Shown: piece by piece, positions 16,686-28,816 of the stretch
Layout: the number at the start of each line of letters is the position of its first letter
How positions within the stretch are numbered: the stretch's first letter is position 1
NCBI RefSeq assembly: GCF_900106535.1
Contig: NZ_FNOH01000001.1
Location: forward strand, 992,001-1,056,000
Source of the DNA: Myxococcus xanthus
GTDB taxonomy: Bacteria > Myxococcota > Myxococcia > Myxococcales > Myxococcaceae
Length of the DNA stretch: 64,000 nucleotides
Direction: 5' to 3'
The notes under the pieces: generated by a model
Database searches by the model: none
What the model saw: only the letters and a program-made list of their open reading frames with translations
Told to the model about the DNA's origin: nothing
Translations under genes and position numbers: made by a program

Positions 16686-18281
16686 ATGCGACACAGTCTC
16701 TACCTCCCGCTCTGTACCTTGCTGGCCTGTGCCCACACGCAACCCGTGGCCGCGCCCGCTTCGTCTCCAGTCTCTGCCGTGCAGCCGGCGCCAGCAGACC
16801 CTGAGTCCCAGCTCCGCGAGGCGTTGCAGCGGGCTGGCAGGGCGATGGAGGCCGGGCGCTTCGACGCCGCGCTCTCGGAGATGCAGCGGCTGTGGGAGGG
16901 CGGCCGCCAGACGGACGAGGTGGCATGGCTTGCCGCTTACGCCTCGTTGGGCGTGGGCGACGACGCCGCGGCCTTCCAGTGGCTGGAGCGCGCCGTCGAG
17001 CGGGGGATGGGCTCGCCGGGCGATCTGCTGCACGACAAGTCCCTGGAGCCGTTGCGGCGGATGCCGGGTTACGACGCGCTGGTGGCGCGGGCGAGAGAGA
17101 ACGCACTGAAGGCGCGCGCGGAGGGCAACGTCGGGGCGGGGCTGGAGAAGGCGACGCCCGCCGAGGCGGGGCTGTCGGAGCCGGCGCTCGCGGCCTTCGT
17201 GAAGGCGGCCGAAGAATCGGGCTCGTCGGCCCTGGTGGTGCTCCGCCACGGCAAGTTGGTGGGGGAGTGGTACTTCGGCGGCGAGACGCAGCGCATCGAG
17301 TCCATGTCCGCCACCAAGGGCGTGGTGGCGCTGGCCATCGGGCTGCTCATCGATGAGGGCCGCATTCCCTCCGTCGACGCGCCTGTCTCCACCTTCTTCC
17401 CGGAGTGGAAGGACGGCCTCAAGGGGAAGGTCACGCTTCGGCACCTGCTCAGCCACACCTCGGGGCTGGCGGCGAACGCCCACGCGATGGACATCTACGA
17501 GTCGCGGGACTTCGTCCGCTACGCGCTGGACAGCCACGTGGTGGACGTGCCGGGCAGCCAGTTCTTCTACAACAACAAGGCCACCAACCTGCTCGCGGGC
17601 GTGGTGGAGCGCGCCTCAGGCGAGAAACTGGACGCCTATCTCATGCGGCGCCTCTTCGAGCCGCTCGGCATCCGTGACGTGTTCTGGCAGAAGGACCCGT
17701 CCGGCAATCCGCTGGGCATGTCCGGCCTGCGCCTGCACCCCGTGGACTTCGCCAAGGTGGGCCAGTTGATGCTTCAGCGAGGCGTCTGGCAGGGCCAGCG
17801 CATCCTGAGCGAGGCCTGGATTCAGGAATGTACCGCCGCGGCATCTCAGGCCCACACCCCCACGGCGGGCTTGTTGTGGTGGCTCGTCTACGACAAGGCG
17901 TTCCGCGTGCTGGGCCAGGACATGGTGAACGAGGCGCGTCGCAACGGCATGCCCGAGGCGTCGTTGTCTCGCCTGCGGGACGTGGTGGACAAGCCGATTC
18001 CCGCCGGGGACTTCATGCAGGTGCTCTCCGAGCGGCTCGGCGGGATGAAGGGCGTCATGGCGTTCATGGAGAAGAGCGCCCGCATCCCGTTGCGCACGCA
18101 CGTGGAGGGCGCGCCCCGGGGTTACTCCGCGCGAGGCTCCTTCGGGCAACTCCTGCTGGTGGTGCCAGAGCAGGACCTGGTGGTGGTGCGCATGGCTGTG
18201 CCGGACGGGCGGGTTCCTCCAGACGTCATGGAGTTCCCTGCATTCAACACGCTGGCCCTCTCGCTGGTGCCTTCTCCCTGA
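16686..18281 (+). CDS. serine hydrolase (beta-lactamase/DD-peptidase fold) lipoprotein
   Basis: A 531-residue protein. A lipobox (TLLAC, Cys15) predicts a lipoprotein. Residues about 40-135 contain a TPR-like helical pair (REALQRAGRAMEAGRFDAALSEMQRLWEGG..., FQWLERAVERGM). The catalytic domain follows: S208-A-T-K211 in SMSATKGVVALAIGLL gives the S-x-x-K motif, and Y295-N-N gives the second (Y-x-N). The third, KTG-like, region is not obvious; HTPTAGLLWW lies near where it would be expected. This family includes class C beta-lactamases, esterases and D-amino-acid peptidases. The N-terminal TPR-like part is an unusual addition. Confidence 0.88.
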   Translation: MRHSLYLPLCTLLACAHTQPVAAPASSPVSAVQPAPADPESQLREALQRAGRAMEAGRFDAALSEMQRLWEGGRQTDEVAWLAAYASLGVGDDAAAFQWLERAVERGMGSPGDLLHDKSLEPLRRMPGYDALVARARENALKARAEGNVGAGLEKATPAEAGLSEPALAAFVKAAEESGSSALVVLRHGKLVGEWYFGGETQRIESMSATKGVVALAIGLLIDEGRIPSVDAPVSTFFPEWKDGLKGKVTLRHLLSHTSGLAANAHAMDIYESRDFVRYALDSHVVDVPGSQFFYNNKATNLLAGVVERASGEKLDAYLMRRLFEPLGIRDVFWQKDPSGNPLGMSGLRLHPVDFAKVGQLMLQRGVWQGQRILSEAWIQECTAAASQAHTPTAGLLWWLVYDKAFRVLGQDMVNEARRNGMPEASLSRLRDVVDKPIPAGDFMQVLSERLGGMKGVMAFMEKSARIPLRTHVEGAPRGYSARGSFGQLLLVVPEQDLVVVRMAVPDGRVPPDVMEFPAFNTLALSLVPSP

Positions 18282-18363
18282 CTGGCCAAAGGCGCACGCG
18301 GCGGGCCCGGCGGCCTGCCCGTGTGCCTGCGCCGCCGGCCCTGTGGCATAAAGCGCTTCCAGC

Positions 18364-19647
18364 ATGCAGCCATCTCGCCGTGTTTCGCTCGTCCTGAGCT
18401 ACCAGTACCCAGGTAAGTACGCCTTCACCGTGCTGGCGGGCGCCGTGGAGTCGGACCCGGCGCTGGCGGACGTGACGCTGCACTTTCCGCGCAGCCGCGA
18501 GACGCTGCTGGACACGATTCGCGAGCGCGTGGACGCCGGAGACACGGTGGTGGCGGCGTGGTCTTTTTACTCGGCCAGCTTCGCCCCGGCGGCGGAGGAG
18601 CTGGCATGGGTGCGTGAGCGGTTGGAGGGACGGGACGTGCTGTGCATCGCCGGCGGTGTGCACGCCACGGCGGAGACGCTCCAGACGCTTCAGGCGGGCT
18701 TCGACCTGGTGGCGGTGGGCGAGGGTGAGTACTCCCTGCGCGCCTTGCTCGGCCGGGTGCTGCGCGGCGAGGTGCCGCGTGAGACGCACGGCGTCGCGTA
18801 TCTGAAGGATGGGAAGCTGGTGCAGCACGGCCGGGGGGAGGGCGTGCAACTGGACGACTTCCCGCCCTTCGCGGCGCGCAACGGGCAGTACGGCGCCATC
18901 GAGATTACGCGCGGCTGCATCTACGCGTGTCGCTTCTGCCAGACGCCGTTCATGAGCAAGGCGCGCTTTCGCCACCGCTCCGTGGCCAACGTGGCGCACT
19001 GGGCGCGGGAGCTGCGGCGCTCGGGGCGGAGAGACATCCGCTTCATCACGCCCACCTCCATGTCCTACGGCACCGCCGACGAGTCGGTGAACCTGGACGC
19101 GGTGGAGGCGCTGCTCGCCGCGGTGAAGGAGGCCATGGCGCCCGATGGGCGCGTCTACTACGGCACCTTCCCGTCGGAGGTCCGCCCCGAGCACGTCACG
19201 CCCGAGGCGCTGGAGTTGCTCAAGCGCTACGTCCACAACGACAACCTCATCATCGGCGGCCAGTCCGGCTCCGAGCGCATCCTCCAGAGCACCCGCCGGG
19301 GGCACGACGTGGAGACGGTGGTGCGCGCCACCCGCATCGCGGTGGAGTGTGGCTTCGTGCCCAACGTGGACTTCATCCTCGGGCTGCCCGGCGAGGAGCC
19401 CGAGGACGTGGATGCCACGGTGGCGCTGATGGAGAAGTTGGCGGGCCTGGGCGCGCGCGTGCATGGGCATACATTCATGCCGCTGCCGGGGACGCCCTTC
19501 CGCGATGCGCCGCCCGGGTCGGTGGATGAGGCGACACAGCGCAAGCTGGACCGGCTGGCCTCGCAGGGGCGCCTGTATGGGCACTGGAAGCAGCAGGTCG
19601 CGCTCGCCGAGGGCATTGCCTCACGCCGTCGCCCGCGCGCGGGGTAA
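18364..19647 (+). CDS. B12-binding domain/radical SAM protein
   Basis: A 427-residue enzyme. The N-terminal part (VSLVLSYQYPGKYAFTVLAGAVE..., VVAAWSFYSASFAPAAEEL, VLCIAGGVHATA, DLVAVGEGEYSL) is a cobalamin-binding-like Rossmann domain. The radical SAM core has CIYACRFC (C-x3-C-x2-C) after IEITRG, and later NDNLIIGGQSGSERIL and VDFILGLPGEEPEDV. It resembles the TIGR04013 group of B12/radical SAM proteins, whose reactions are mostly unknown and may include methylation. The ATG at 18364 lies 82 bp after the hydrolase stop codon. Confidence 0.88.
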   Translation: MQPSRRVSLVLSYQYPGKYAFTVLAGAVESDPALADVTLHFPRSRETLLDTIRERVDAGDTVVAAWSFYSASFAPAAEELAWVRERLEGRDVLCIAGGVHATAETLQTLQAGFDLVAVGEGEYSLRALLGRVLRGEVPRETHGVAYLKDGKLVQHGRGEGVQLDDFPPFAARNGQYGAIEITRGCIYACRFCQTPFMSKARFRHRSVANVAHWARELRRSGRRDIRFITPTSMSYGTADESVNLDAVEALLAAVKEAMAPDGRVYYGTFPSEVRPEHVTPEALELLKRYVHNDNLIIGGQSGSERILQSTRRGHDVETVVRATRIAVECGFVPNVDFILGLPGEEPEDVDATVALMEKLAGLGARVHGHTFMPLPGTPFRDAPPGSVDEATQRKLDRLASQGRLYGHWKQQVALAEGIASRRRPRAG

Positions 19648-19695
19648 GGGCAGCGCGGAACGGGCAAGACAGACCTGAAGTCTAGGATTCGCGGA

Positions 19696-20367
19696 ATGCG
19701 AACCTGTCTGCTCCGAATGCTTCCGGTGCTTGCTGTGCTTTGGCTGGGGTGTTCCACCTCGGTCAAGCCGCCCATGCAGCAGGCCTGGGATGACGCGGAA
19801 CTGGAGTGCTGGACTCCGCACGAGGACCAGTGTGTGTCCTTGCTGTGTCTGGGCGACGCGTGTGGCTTCTACCGTTGCACGGACCTGCCGGGGGAGGTGG
19901 AGCTGGCGCGCTTTCCGCCCGCCCGTCCACCCGTGGCTGCCGCGGCGCCTGGCCGAGGTCCCCGGCGAAACTGGGGCCTCGGCCAGCAGTTGCCTCGGGG
20001 CGCTGTCATGGTGTTCCCCAGTTGGGGTGGTGCGCCTGGGCGAGTCATCCCGCCGTCACATCGGCTGCCGCCCGGACGCTGGGAGAAGCACCACATCTTT
20101 CCCCAGGCACCAGAGCTTGCCCAATGGTTCACGCAGCGGGGCGTCAAGATTCACGACTACACGATGCCGATACCGCGAGAGCTCCATCGACGCATTCCCG
20201 GTGGTGCGGGAGCCGGTGGTGCCTGGAACGAAGCCTGGCGCGCGTACATGCGGCGGAACAGTGGGGCGAGTCCTGAAGAGATTTTCAAACACGCCGGGGA
20301 GTTGATCTACCGCTTCGAGCTGCTTGGTGGGCCGATTCGGCCGTACTATTCCAGGCCCGGAACATGA
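19696..20367 (+). CDS. SitA-like polymorphic lipoprotein toxin (TIGR02269 type)
   Basis: A 223-residue lipoprotein with a lipobox (LWLGC, Cys19) and a Cys-rich start (ECWTPHEDQCVSLLCLGDACGFYRC). The C-terminal part has the nuclease-like pattern KHHIFPQ (H132, H133), WFTQRGVKIHDYTMPIPRELHRRI and WNEAWRAYMR. In Myxococcus, SitA lipoprotein toxins are handed to neighbouring cells by TraAB outer-membrane exchange and kill non-kin lacking the SitI immunity protein. The ATGA overlap with the next gene (ATG at 20364) is the typical toxin-immunity layout. The toxin frame is intact. The specific activity is inferred from the HH motif. Confidence 0.78.
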   Translation: MRTCLLRMLPVLAVLWLGCSTSVKPPMQQAWDDAELECWTPHEDQCVSLLCLGDACGFYRCTDLPGEVELARFPPARPPVAAAAPGRGPRRNWGLGQQLPRGAVMVFPSWGGAPGRVIPPSHRLPPGRWEKHHIFPQAPELAQWFTQRGVKIHDYTMPIPRELHRRIPGGAGAGGAWNEAWRAYMRRNSGASPEEIFKHAGELIYRFELLGGPIRPYYSRPGT

Positions 20368-21092
20368 CCCTTCGTGTGTTTGAACTCTCCCAGGACAGCG
20401 CGATGTGGCCCCGAATCAACGGGAGCTTCAACGCCGCGCACAAGTGGGGACTGCCTGGGCTGGCGGGGTGCCCTGGCTGTGGGGTGACCTGGGCCTCCTC
20501 GGGCCATCAGTACCCCGCTGTCGATTTGTCGAACCTGCCTGCGCAGTTCGAATTCCTGAAGGCCCGGCCCGAGCCATTCGAGGAGTTCGTGAGGCTGCGT
20601 GAGTTGGTCCGCCCCTTGGCTCCGCCAGGCGCGCTGCTGCCTCCAGGGACATTGTTCGGCCCGCTGGTTGGAACTGCCTCGGGACGATTCGCCGACTTCG
20701 AAACGCAAGGGAGCATGTTGCTGGTGGTTCGCCGGGAAGCGCTGTAACGGCTCCAGGTGGAAGGTGTGCGTGGCCTCGTGGGCTGCAAGACGGAGCTGCG
20801 CTTTCGGCAGAAGGACCCGCCGGAGCTCTTGGAGCTTCAGCTCGAACCTCGAGGACAACTGCACCCGGACTGCTATCCGCCGGAGTTGCCTCCACCGTGT
20901 GACGTCTGCGGCCGATTCAAACTCACGTTGCCCGACGAGCCCATCCTCGACGCGGCCTCGCTGCCCACGGACCGCGACGTTTTCCGCGTGGGCAATTTCG
21001 CGACCGTGATGGTGGGCACCGAGCGGTTCAAGGAGGCGGTGCAGCGCTTGGAGCTGGAGGGCATCACCTTCCGTGAGCTGCCCACCCGCTAG
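20364..21092 (+). pseudogene. double-CXXCG immunity-like gene interrupted by an in-frame stop
   Basis: The frame opens with MTLRVFELSQDSAMW and has CPGCG at codons 36-40, then SSGHQYPAVDLSNLP and FVRLRELVRPLAPPG. At codon 128 it meets TAA (20745-20747), directly after LLVVRREAL. The same frame then continues without shift as RLQVEGVRGLVGC..., CDVCG at codons 179-183 and FRVGNFATVMVGTERFKEAVQRLELEG, ending at 21092. Both halves belong to the myxobacterial double-CXXCG family (TIGR02264 type) found beside SitA toxins. A single change such as GAA or GAG to TAA or TAG explains the stop. Reinitiation at the GTG at 20757 could still make the second half. A sequencing error is possible. Confidence 0.75.
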
Positions 21093-21105
21093 GCGCTCGC
21101 AAGGG

Positions 21106-21126
21106 GGCCCGTCACTTCCACGGGCC
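21106..21126 (+). terminator. hairpin after the toxin-immunity pair
   Basis: GGCCCGT at 21106-21112 and ACGGGCC at 21120-21126 form a perfect seven-base stem with a seven-base loop, 14 bp after the last stop codon. Confidence 0.5.
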
Positions 21127-21159
21127 TCCGCTCCGCCAGGCGCTTAGGATGGGGGCGCG

Positions 21160-21498
21160 ATGTCCACCGACCAGGCACCTCCCTACTGGCTCCTCATCTC
21201 CGTCCTCTTCAGCAACCAGCCGCTGTCGCCCTCGCTGGCGATGACGCTGCACCAGGTGGCCTATGAGCTCCACCAGCGCGGTGAGGGCGCCAAGGAAGTG
21301 GCCGGGGACATGGTGAGCGGCCGGGTGGTGAACCTGCGCAAGGACGTGTCCTTCGGCGGCATCGCCGGGCCGGCCTTCGAGGCGGAGATCGAGACCGAGC
21401 GGGGCTCCGGCGTCGTCCGCTTCGTCCTCACCCGGCAGGGCCTGGAGATGATGAAGCAGCAGCCCGCCGAGCCGCCCCGGCCCAAGTACCTCAACTGA
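21160..21498 (+). CDS. hypothetical protein
   Basis: A 112-residue soluble protein with no signal peptide. It begins MSTDQAPPYWLLISVLFSN and contains AMTLHQVAYELHQRGEGAKEVAGDMVSGRVVNLRKDVSF and a basic, Pro-rich end. No family is recognised. The base composition and codon use match its neighbours. A strong hairpin follows the gene. Confidence 0.65.
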   Translation: MSTDQAPPYWLLISVLFSNQPLSPSLAMTLHQVAYELHQRGEGAKEVAGDMVSGRVVNLRKDVSFGGIAGPAFEAEIETERGSGVVRFVLTRQGLEMMKQQPAEPPRPKYLN

Positions 21499-21520
21499 GC
21501 CTGCGCGGGCCCGCCCGCCT

Positions 21521-21540
21521 GTCCGCCCCTGCTCGCGGAC
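21521..21540 (+). terminator. hairpin after the 112-residue gene
   Basis: GTCCGC at 21521-21526 pairs with GCGGAC at 21535-21540, and flanking CGCCC and GGGCG segments can extend the stem. It lies between two short genes on the same strand. Confidence 0.45.
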
Positions 21541-21564
21541 GGTGGGCGTCTCCACTTTGGAGAC

Positions 21565-21807
21565 ATGGACCCCAAGGACTACCTCAAGCGCAGCGCGGGC
21601 ATCCCGCTGGATCCGAAGAAGCAGAAGGACCCCGAGGAAGACGGCGAGCGCGTCCCCGCCGAGGGGCGCGCCGAGTTCCTCAACGACGTCTCCGAGCACA
21701 ACGGCGGTCAGCGCACCGACGTCGACGTGCCGTGGCGCAAGGGCCCCGAGCTGCAACGAGGCCAGCGCGACGCCTACAACGCGGAGAGCGACAAGAAGAA
21801 GGGGTGA
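21565..21807 (+). CDS. small charged hypothetical protein
   Basis: An 80-residue hydrophilic protein, very rich in Lys, Asp, Glu and Arg (MDPKDYLKRSAGIPLDPKKQ..., DVPWRKGPELQRGQRDAYNAESDKKKG). It has no signal peptide or membrane segment and is probably largely disordered. It converges on the next gene, leaving only 3 bp between the stop codons. No family is recognised. Confidence 0.6.
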   Translation: MDPKDYLKRSAGIPLDPKKQKDPEEDGERVPAEGRAEFLNDVSEHNGGQRTDVDVPWRKGPELQRGQRDAYNAESDKKKG

Positions 21808-21810
21808 CCC

Positions 21811-22218
21811 TTACTCCCGGTCGAGGTCCACCTTCATCTTGTTGCCCATGTGCAGGATGGAGTTCGACAGCGTCGCGGCGGACATCTCCGCCAGCTCCAT
21901 CAGGACCTGCTCCTGCTGCGCCTGCTCCGAGCCGGCCGGAGCCTGGGACACCGAGCCCCGCGAGCCGTCCTCGGAGATGGGCCCGCGGCCCACGGCGGAC
22001 AGGTAGGAGTTCAGGATGCCGTTGTTCGGCGAGCTGCCCACCGAGGCGAGCGCCGAGGCGACCACCGCGCCCCCCGATACCATCAGCGGGTCCCCAGGCC
22101 GGTTGGCAGGGGCCATCGGGTTCACCAGCGCGCCAAAGCTCGTGCTCGCGGCGCGGGCCTGCGCCTGCGTGGTGGCGGGCTGAATCATCGGACCGGTGAA
22201 GGAGTTGATGCGGGTCAT
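21811..22218 (-). CDS. hypothetical protein
   Basis: A 135-residue protein of low complexity, rich in Ala, Ser, Gln and Met (MTRINSFTGPMIQPATTQAQARAAS, then EQAQQEQVLMELAEMSAATLSNSILHMGNKMKVDL). The C-terminal third is predicted to be amphipathic helix. The ATG at 22218 has GGAGG just upstream and is preferred over 22251. The gene lies downstream of aceA on the same strand but is cut off from it by a strong terminator. The look of the sequence recalls small structural or secretion-system accessory proteins, but no family is recognised. Confidence 0.65.
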   Translation of the reverse strand: MTRINSFTGPMIQPATTQAQARAASTSFGALVNPMAPANRPGDPLMVSGGAVVASALASVGSSPNNGILNSYLSAVGRGPISEDGSRGSVSQAPAGSEQAQQEQVLMELAEMSAATLSNSILHMGNKMKVDLDRE

Positions 22219-22325
22219 GGCGCCTCCGTCTCGGCCCGGGACGCGCACCACGCACGTGTCGGACCTCTCGAAACCCCATTATCGCCCGGCCGCCGGCGAA
22301 GTTGCGCGGAAGGCCGAAAACGCCC

Positions 22326-22371
22326 GAAGGCCGCGGACTTACGGGCGTGCTCCCCGTCAGCCGCGGCCTTC
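22326..22371 (-). terminator. intrinsic terminator of aceA
   Basis: GAAGGCCGCGG at 22326-22336 pairs with CCGCGGCCTTC at 22361-22371 to give an 11-base stem. The loop has its own small hairpin (ACGGG/CCCGT). On the minus strand the stem is followed by a short TTTT run, as in intrinsic terminators. Confidence 0.7.
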
Positions 22372-22396
22372 TTGGGACTTCAGGAGGCGCCGTTGC

Positions 22397-23683
<1,287 letters not shown>

Positions 23684-23740
23684 CGTGGGCTCCTCGCTAC
23701 GGTAAAAGTGATGGGTTGCTGCTGCGAGATTCAGAAAGGT

Positions 23741-25366
<1,626 letters not shown>

Positions 25367-25614
25367 CTGAGCTCCTTTGGCTAGGTGCGTTGTAAATCTA
25401 CTGGAACGGCTCGGAAAATGAGTCCTGCGAGGGCAAAAAGGAAGTGCGGAGTGAATCTTTGCCTGCTTGCCTGTAACTGTGTCAACAGCCGGCGTGTTAA
25501 ATCTGTAAATCAGCGAATCGTCCCCAGGGCGTGTGCAATGGGGTGCGCCAGGGCGCGTAGGTAGGAATGAGGGCCACGGACGCCAAGTGGGAGCGGCCCC
25601 AGAAGGGAGATGTG

Positions 25615-25968
25615 ATGGACGCCAAGAGACGCTGCGCCACCTGCACCGAGGAAGTGAGCCTGGAGGTCCGGAGGTGCCCGCGCTGCGGCGCGCGCACGGA
25701 GCCCATGCACCGGGGCGTGGATGGGCGGCTGCTGACCGGGGTGTGCGCGGCGCTGGGACGGGAGCTGGGCGTGGACGCGGCGCTGATTCGCGTGGGCTTC
25801 GTGGTGGCGCTGGCGGTGTCCGGGGGCACCGCGCTGATGGTGTACCTGCTGCTGTGGGCCTTCACGCCGCCGTCGGCGACGGGCACCGCGCCCCTGCGGC
25901 GCACGTACAACTGGCTGTCCGGCCTGGGCAATTCGGAGCGCACGCCCCGCGTCGAGCGTCGGGTGTAG
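25615..25968 (+). CDS. PspC-domain protein with N-terminal zinc ribbon
   Basis: A 117-residue membrane protein. It begins with a rubredoxin-like ribbon (CATCTEEVSLEVRRCPRCGA, C-x2-C twice) and continues with a PspC domain (RGVDGRLLTGVCAALGRELGVDAALIRVGFVVALAVSGGTALMVYLLLWAF). PspC proteins belong to envelope-stress systems in other bacteria. The ATG at 25615 has GGGAG five bases upstream. The gene is divergent from aceB and is followed by a strong terminator. A link to metabolism is not implied. Confidence 0.8.
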   Translation: MDAKRRCATCTEEVSLEVRRCPRCGARTEPMHRGVDGRLLTGVCAALGRELGVDAALIRVGFVVALAVSGGTALMVYLLLWAFTPPSATGTAPLRRTYNWLSGLGNSERTPRVERRV

Positions 25969-25995
25969 TGCTCAGCGTCCAACGGAGAAAGTCAC

Positions 25996-26022
25996 GCCGG
26001 AGCCGTGCCTGAAGGCTCCGGC
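25996..26022 (+). terminator. terminator between the PspC gene and fumC
   Basis: GCCGGAGCC at 25996-26004 pairs with GGCTCCGGC at 26014-26022 in a perfect nine-base stem with a nine-base loop. A T-containing tail (CTGTTATT) follows. This makes an in-frame fumC start at 26005, inside the loop, unlikely. Confidence 0.65.
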
Positions 26023-26067
26023 CTGTTATTCGATGGGGCCCACCCTTCTTTCCGAGGAGCCCCGCGC

Positions 26068-27468
26068 GTGAGCACGAAGAACGTCCGTACCGAGAAAGAC
26101 ACCTTCGGTCCCATCGACGTCCCCGCCGACCGGCTGTGGGGCGCGCAGACGCAGCGCAGCCTCCAGAACTTCGCCATCTCCACCGAGCGCATGCCGCTGG
26201 CCCTCATCCGCGCCCTGGTGCTGGTGAAGAAGGCCGCCGCGCGGGTGAACGTGGAGAACGGCTCGCTGGCGAAGGAGAAGGGCGAGGCCATCATCCGGGC
26301 CGCGGACGAGGTGCTGGCCGGCCAGCACGACGCGGAGTTCCCCTTGAGCGTCTGGCAGACGGGCAGCGGGACGCAGACGAACATGAACACGAACGAGGTG
26401 CTCGCCAACCGCGCCTCGGAGCTGCTGGGCGGCGAGCGCGGCGAGCGCCGCAAGGTCCACCCCAACGACGACGTCAACAAGGGGCAGAGCTCCAACGACG
26501 TCTTCCCCACCGCGATGAGCGTGGCCGCCGTGGCCGCCATCACCGAGCACGTGCTGCCGGAGCTGAAGGCGCTGCGCGACGTGCTCGCGCAGAAGGCCCG
26601 CGCCTTCCATGACGTGGTGAAGGTGGGCCGCACCCACCTGCAGGACGCCACGCCCCTGACGCTGGGGCAGGAGGTCGGCGGCTTCGTGGCGCAGTTGGAC
26701 CACGCGAAGGGCCACCTGGAGCGCACCCTGCCGCATCTTCTGGAGCTGGCCCTGGGCGGCACGGCGGTGGGCACCGGCCTCAACGCCCCCAAGGGCTATG
26801 CCGAGCGGGTGGCGCAGGAGCTGGCCCAGCTCACCGGCCACCCCTTCGTCACCGCGCCCAACAAGTTCGAGGCGCTGGCCGCCAACGACGCGCTGGTGCA
26901 GGCGCACGGGGCGCTGAAGGGGCTGGCGGCGGTGCTCTTCAAGGTGGCCAACGACGTGCGCTGGCTGTCCTCGGGGCCGCGCTCGGGGCTGGCGGAAATC
27001 ACCATCCCGGAGAACGAGCCGGGCAGCTCCATCATGCCGGGCAAGGTGAACCCCACCCAGAGCGAGGCGCTCACCATGCTGTGCGCCCAGGTGATGGGGA
27101 ACGACGTCGCCGTCACCGTGGGTGGGGCGTCCGGCAACTTCCAGCTCAACGTCTTCAAGCCGCTCATCGCCCACAACCTGCTCCAGAGCTGCCGGTTGCT
27201 GGCGGATGGCATGCGCAGCTTCCGCCTGCACTGCGCGGTGGGCATCGAGCCCAACCGGCCCCGCATCCAGGAGAACCTGGAGCGCAGCCTGATGCTCGTC
27301 ACGGCGCTCAACCCCCACATCGGCTACGACAACGCGGCGAAAATCGCCAAGACGGCCCACAGGGACGGCACGACGCTCAAGGAGACGGCCGTGGCGCTGG
27401 GGCTCGTCACCCCCGAGCAGTTCGACCAGTGGGTCCGCCCGGAGGACATGACGGGCCACAAGGGGTAG
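26068..27468 (+). CDS. fumC: class II fumarate hydratase
   Basis: A 466-residue TCA-cycle enzyme that interconverts fumarate and malate. The family signature [13 protein letters not shown] is present, and so are [30 protein letters not shown] and [11 protein letters not shown]. The length fits FumC and excludes the aspartase-like paralogue, although the two share fold. The start is a GTG at 26068 ([28 protein letters not shown]); the longer frame back to 26005 lies in the terminator loop. The gene is 106 bp upstream of clpP, so the two may be transcribed separately. Confidence 0.94.
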   Translation: MSTKNVRTEKDTFGPIDVPADRLWGAQTQRSLQNFAISTERMPLALIRALVLVKKAAARVNVENGSLAKEKGEAIIRAADEVLAGQHDAEFPLSVWQTGSGTQTNMNTNEVLANRASELLGGERGERRKVHPNDDVNKGQSSNDVFPTAMSVAAVAAITEHVLPELKALRDVLAQKARAFHDVVKVGRTHLQDATPLTLGQEVGGFVAQLDHAKGHLERTLPHLLELALGGTAVGTGLNAPKGYAERVAQELAQLTGHPFVTAPNKFEALAANDALVQAHGALKGLAAVLFKVANDVRWLSSGPRSGLAEITIPENEPGSSIMPGKVNPTQSEALTMLCAQVMGNDVAVTVGGASGNFQLNVFKPLIAHNLLQSCRLLADGMRSFRLHCAVGIEPNRPRIQENLERSLMLVTALNPHIGYDNAAKIAKTAHRDGTTLKETAVALGLVTPEQFDQWVRPEDMTGHKG

Positions 27469-27574
27469 GTCACCAGGGGAGCAAGGGGGCTCCGGCGTCG
27501 AAGCGTGGGGCAGCGTACGCTCCAGGAAGAAGGGACGGGCACGGCGGCGGAAGGGCGATTAGGGTAGGGGCGTC

Positions 27575-28186
<612 letters not shown>

Positions 28187-28193
28187 GGCCCTT

Positions 28194-28220
28194 CCCGCCC
28201 CGGACGCATGCCGGGGCGGG
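28194..28220 (+). terminator. hairpin after clpP
   Basis: CCCGCCCCGG at 28194-28203 and CCGGGGCGGG at 28211-28220 form a perfect ten-base stem with a seven-base loop, seven bases after the stop codon. No T-run follows. Confidence 0.55.
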
Positions 28221-28332
28221 GTGCTCCTCCCGGCGGGGTGCCACACGGGCGCCGCGCCGGACGCAGGTCCTGCACTGGACGTTTCCGGCTTCCCTGCCTG
28301 CGGGTGGCACGCGGCGTGCTCACCATGGGCAT

Positions 28333-28752
28333 ATGCCGCCGATCCGATTTCGCATCGTCCCCCGGTTCCTCTTGCCCGGCGCCATCCTGGCCTCCATGGC
28401 CTGCGCGACGGGGCCCACCGGCCGCCCCCCCGCCCCTCCCAGCTCGGCCGCCGTGCAGACGGAGCTGGGCGCTCGGGACGTGGTCCAGGCCGGCGAGGAA
28501 TACGCCCGCAACAACTCATTGGTGCTGGCCGAGGCCGGGGAGGCGGTGGAGATCCGCCCCAACTTCTGGCGCATCCGCTTTGGCCTCGCGGACCGACCCG
28601 GCCGCGTGCTGGAGGTCGAGTTCGATGAGCTGGCGCGGAGGGTCGTCAATGCCCGCGAGCTGGAAGTCATCCCGGAGAATCCGGGGGACTCCGCCCTGGG
28701 CGGCAGCGGCCCCGTGCCGGCGGCGGGGCAGCCCCGAGGCCCCATTCCCTGA
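28333..28752 (+). CDS. small lipoprotein of unknown function
   Basis: A 139-residue predicted lipoprotein. It starts at the ATG at 28333 and has a hydrophobic leader ending in a lipobox (ASMAC). The mature part (DVVQAGEEYARNNSLVLAEAGEAVEIRPNFWRIRFGLADRPGRVLEVEFDELARRVVNARELEVIPE) looks like a small alpha-beta fold. A Gly-Pro-rich tail follows. No family is recognised. The upstream in-frame extension overlaps clpP and lacks a signal, so it is not used. Confidence 0.65.
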   Translation: MPPIRFRIVPRFLLPGAILASMACATGPTGRPPAPPSSAAVQTELGARDVVQAGEEYARNNSLVLAEAGEAVEIRPNFWRIRFGLADRPGRVLEVEFDELARRVVNARELEVIPENPGDSALGGSGPVPAAGQPRGPIP

Positions 28753-28816
28753 GCGTGGACGTCGCCCCGCGGCCCCGGTCCTCACGGGCGGCGCGGGGGC
28801 ACTCTGTCCGCGTGCT

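Noticed and set aside
26005-26067. Longer fumC start
   Set aside because: The frame would start inside the loop of a strong terminator hairpin; the GTG at 26068 gives the family N-terminus.
28306-28321. Possible sigma-54 promoter (TGGCACG then GTGCT)
   Set aside because: The -12 element is imperfect and lies only about 12 bases from the start at 28333, too close for a normal leader.
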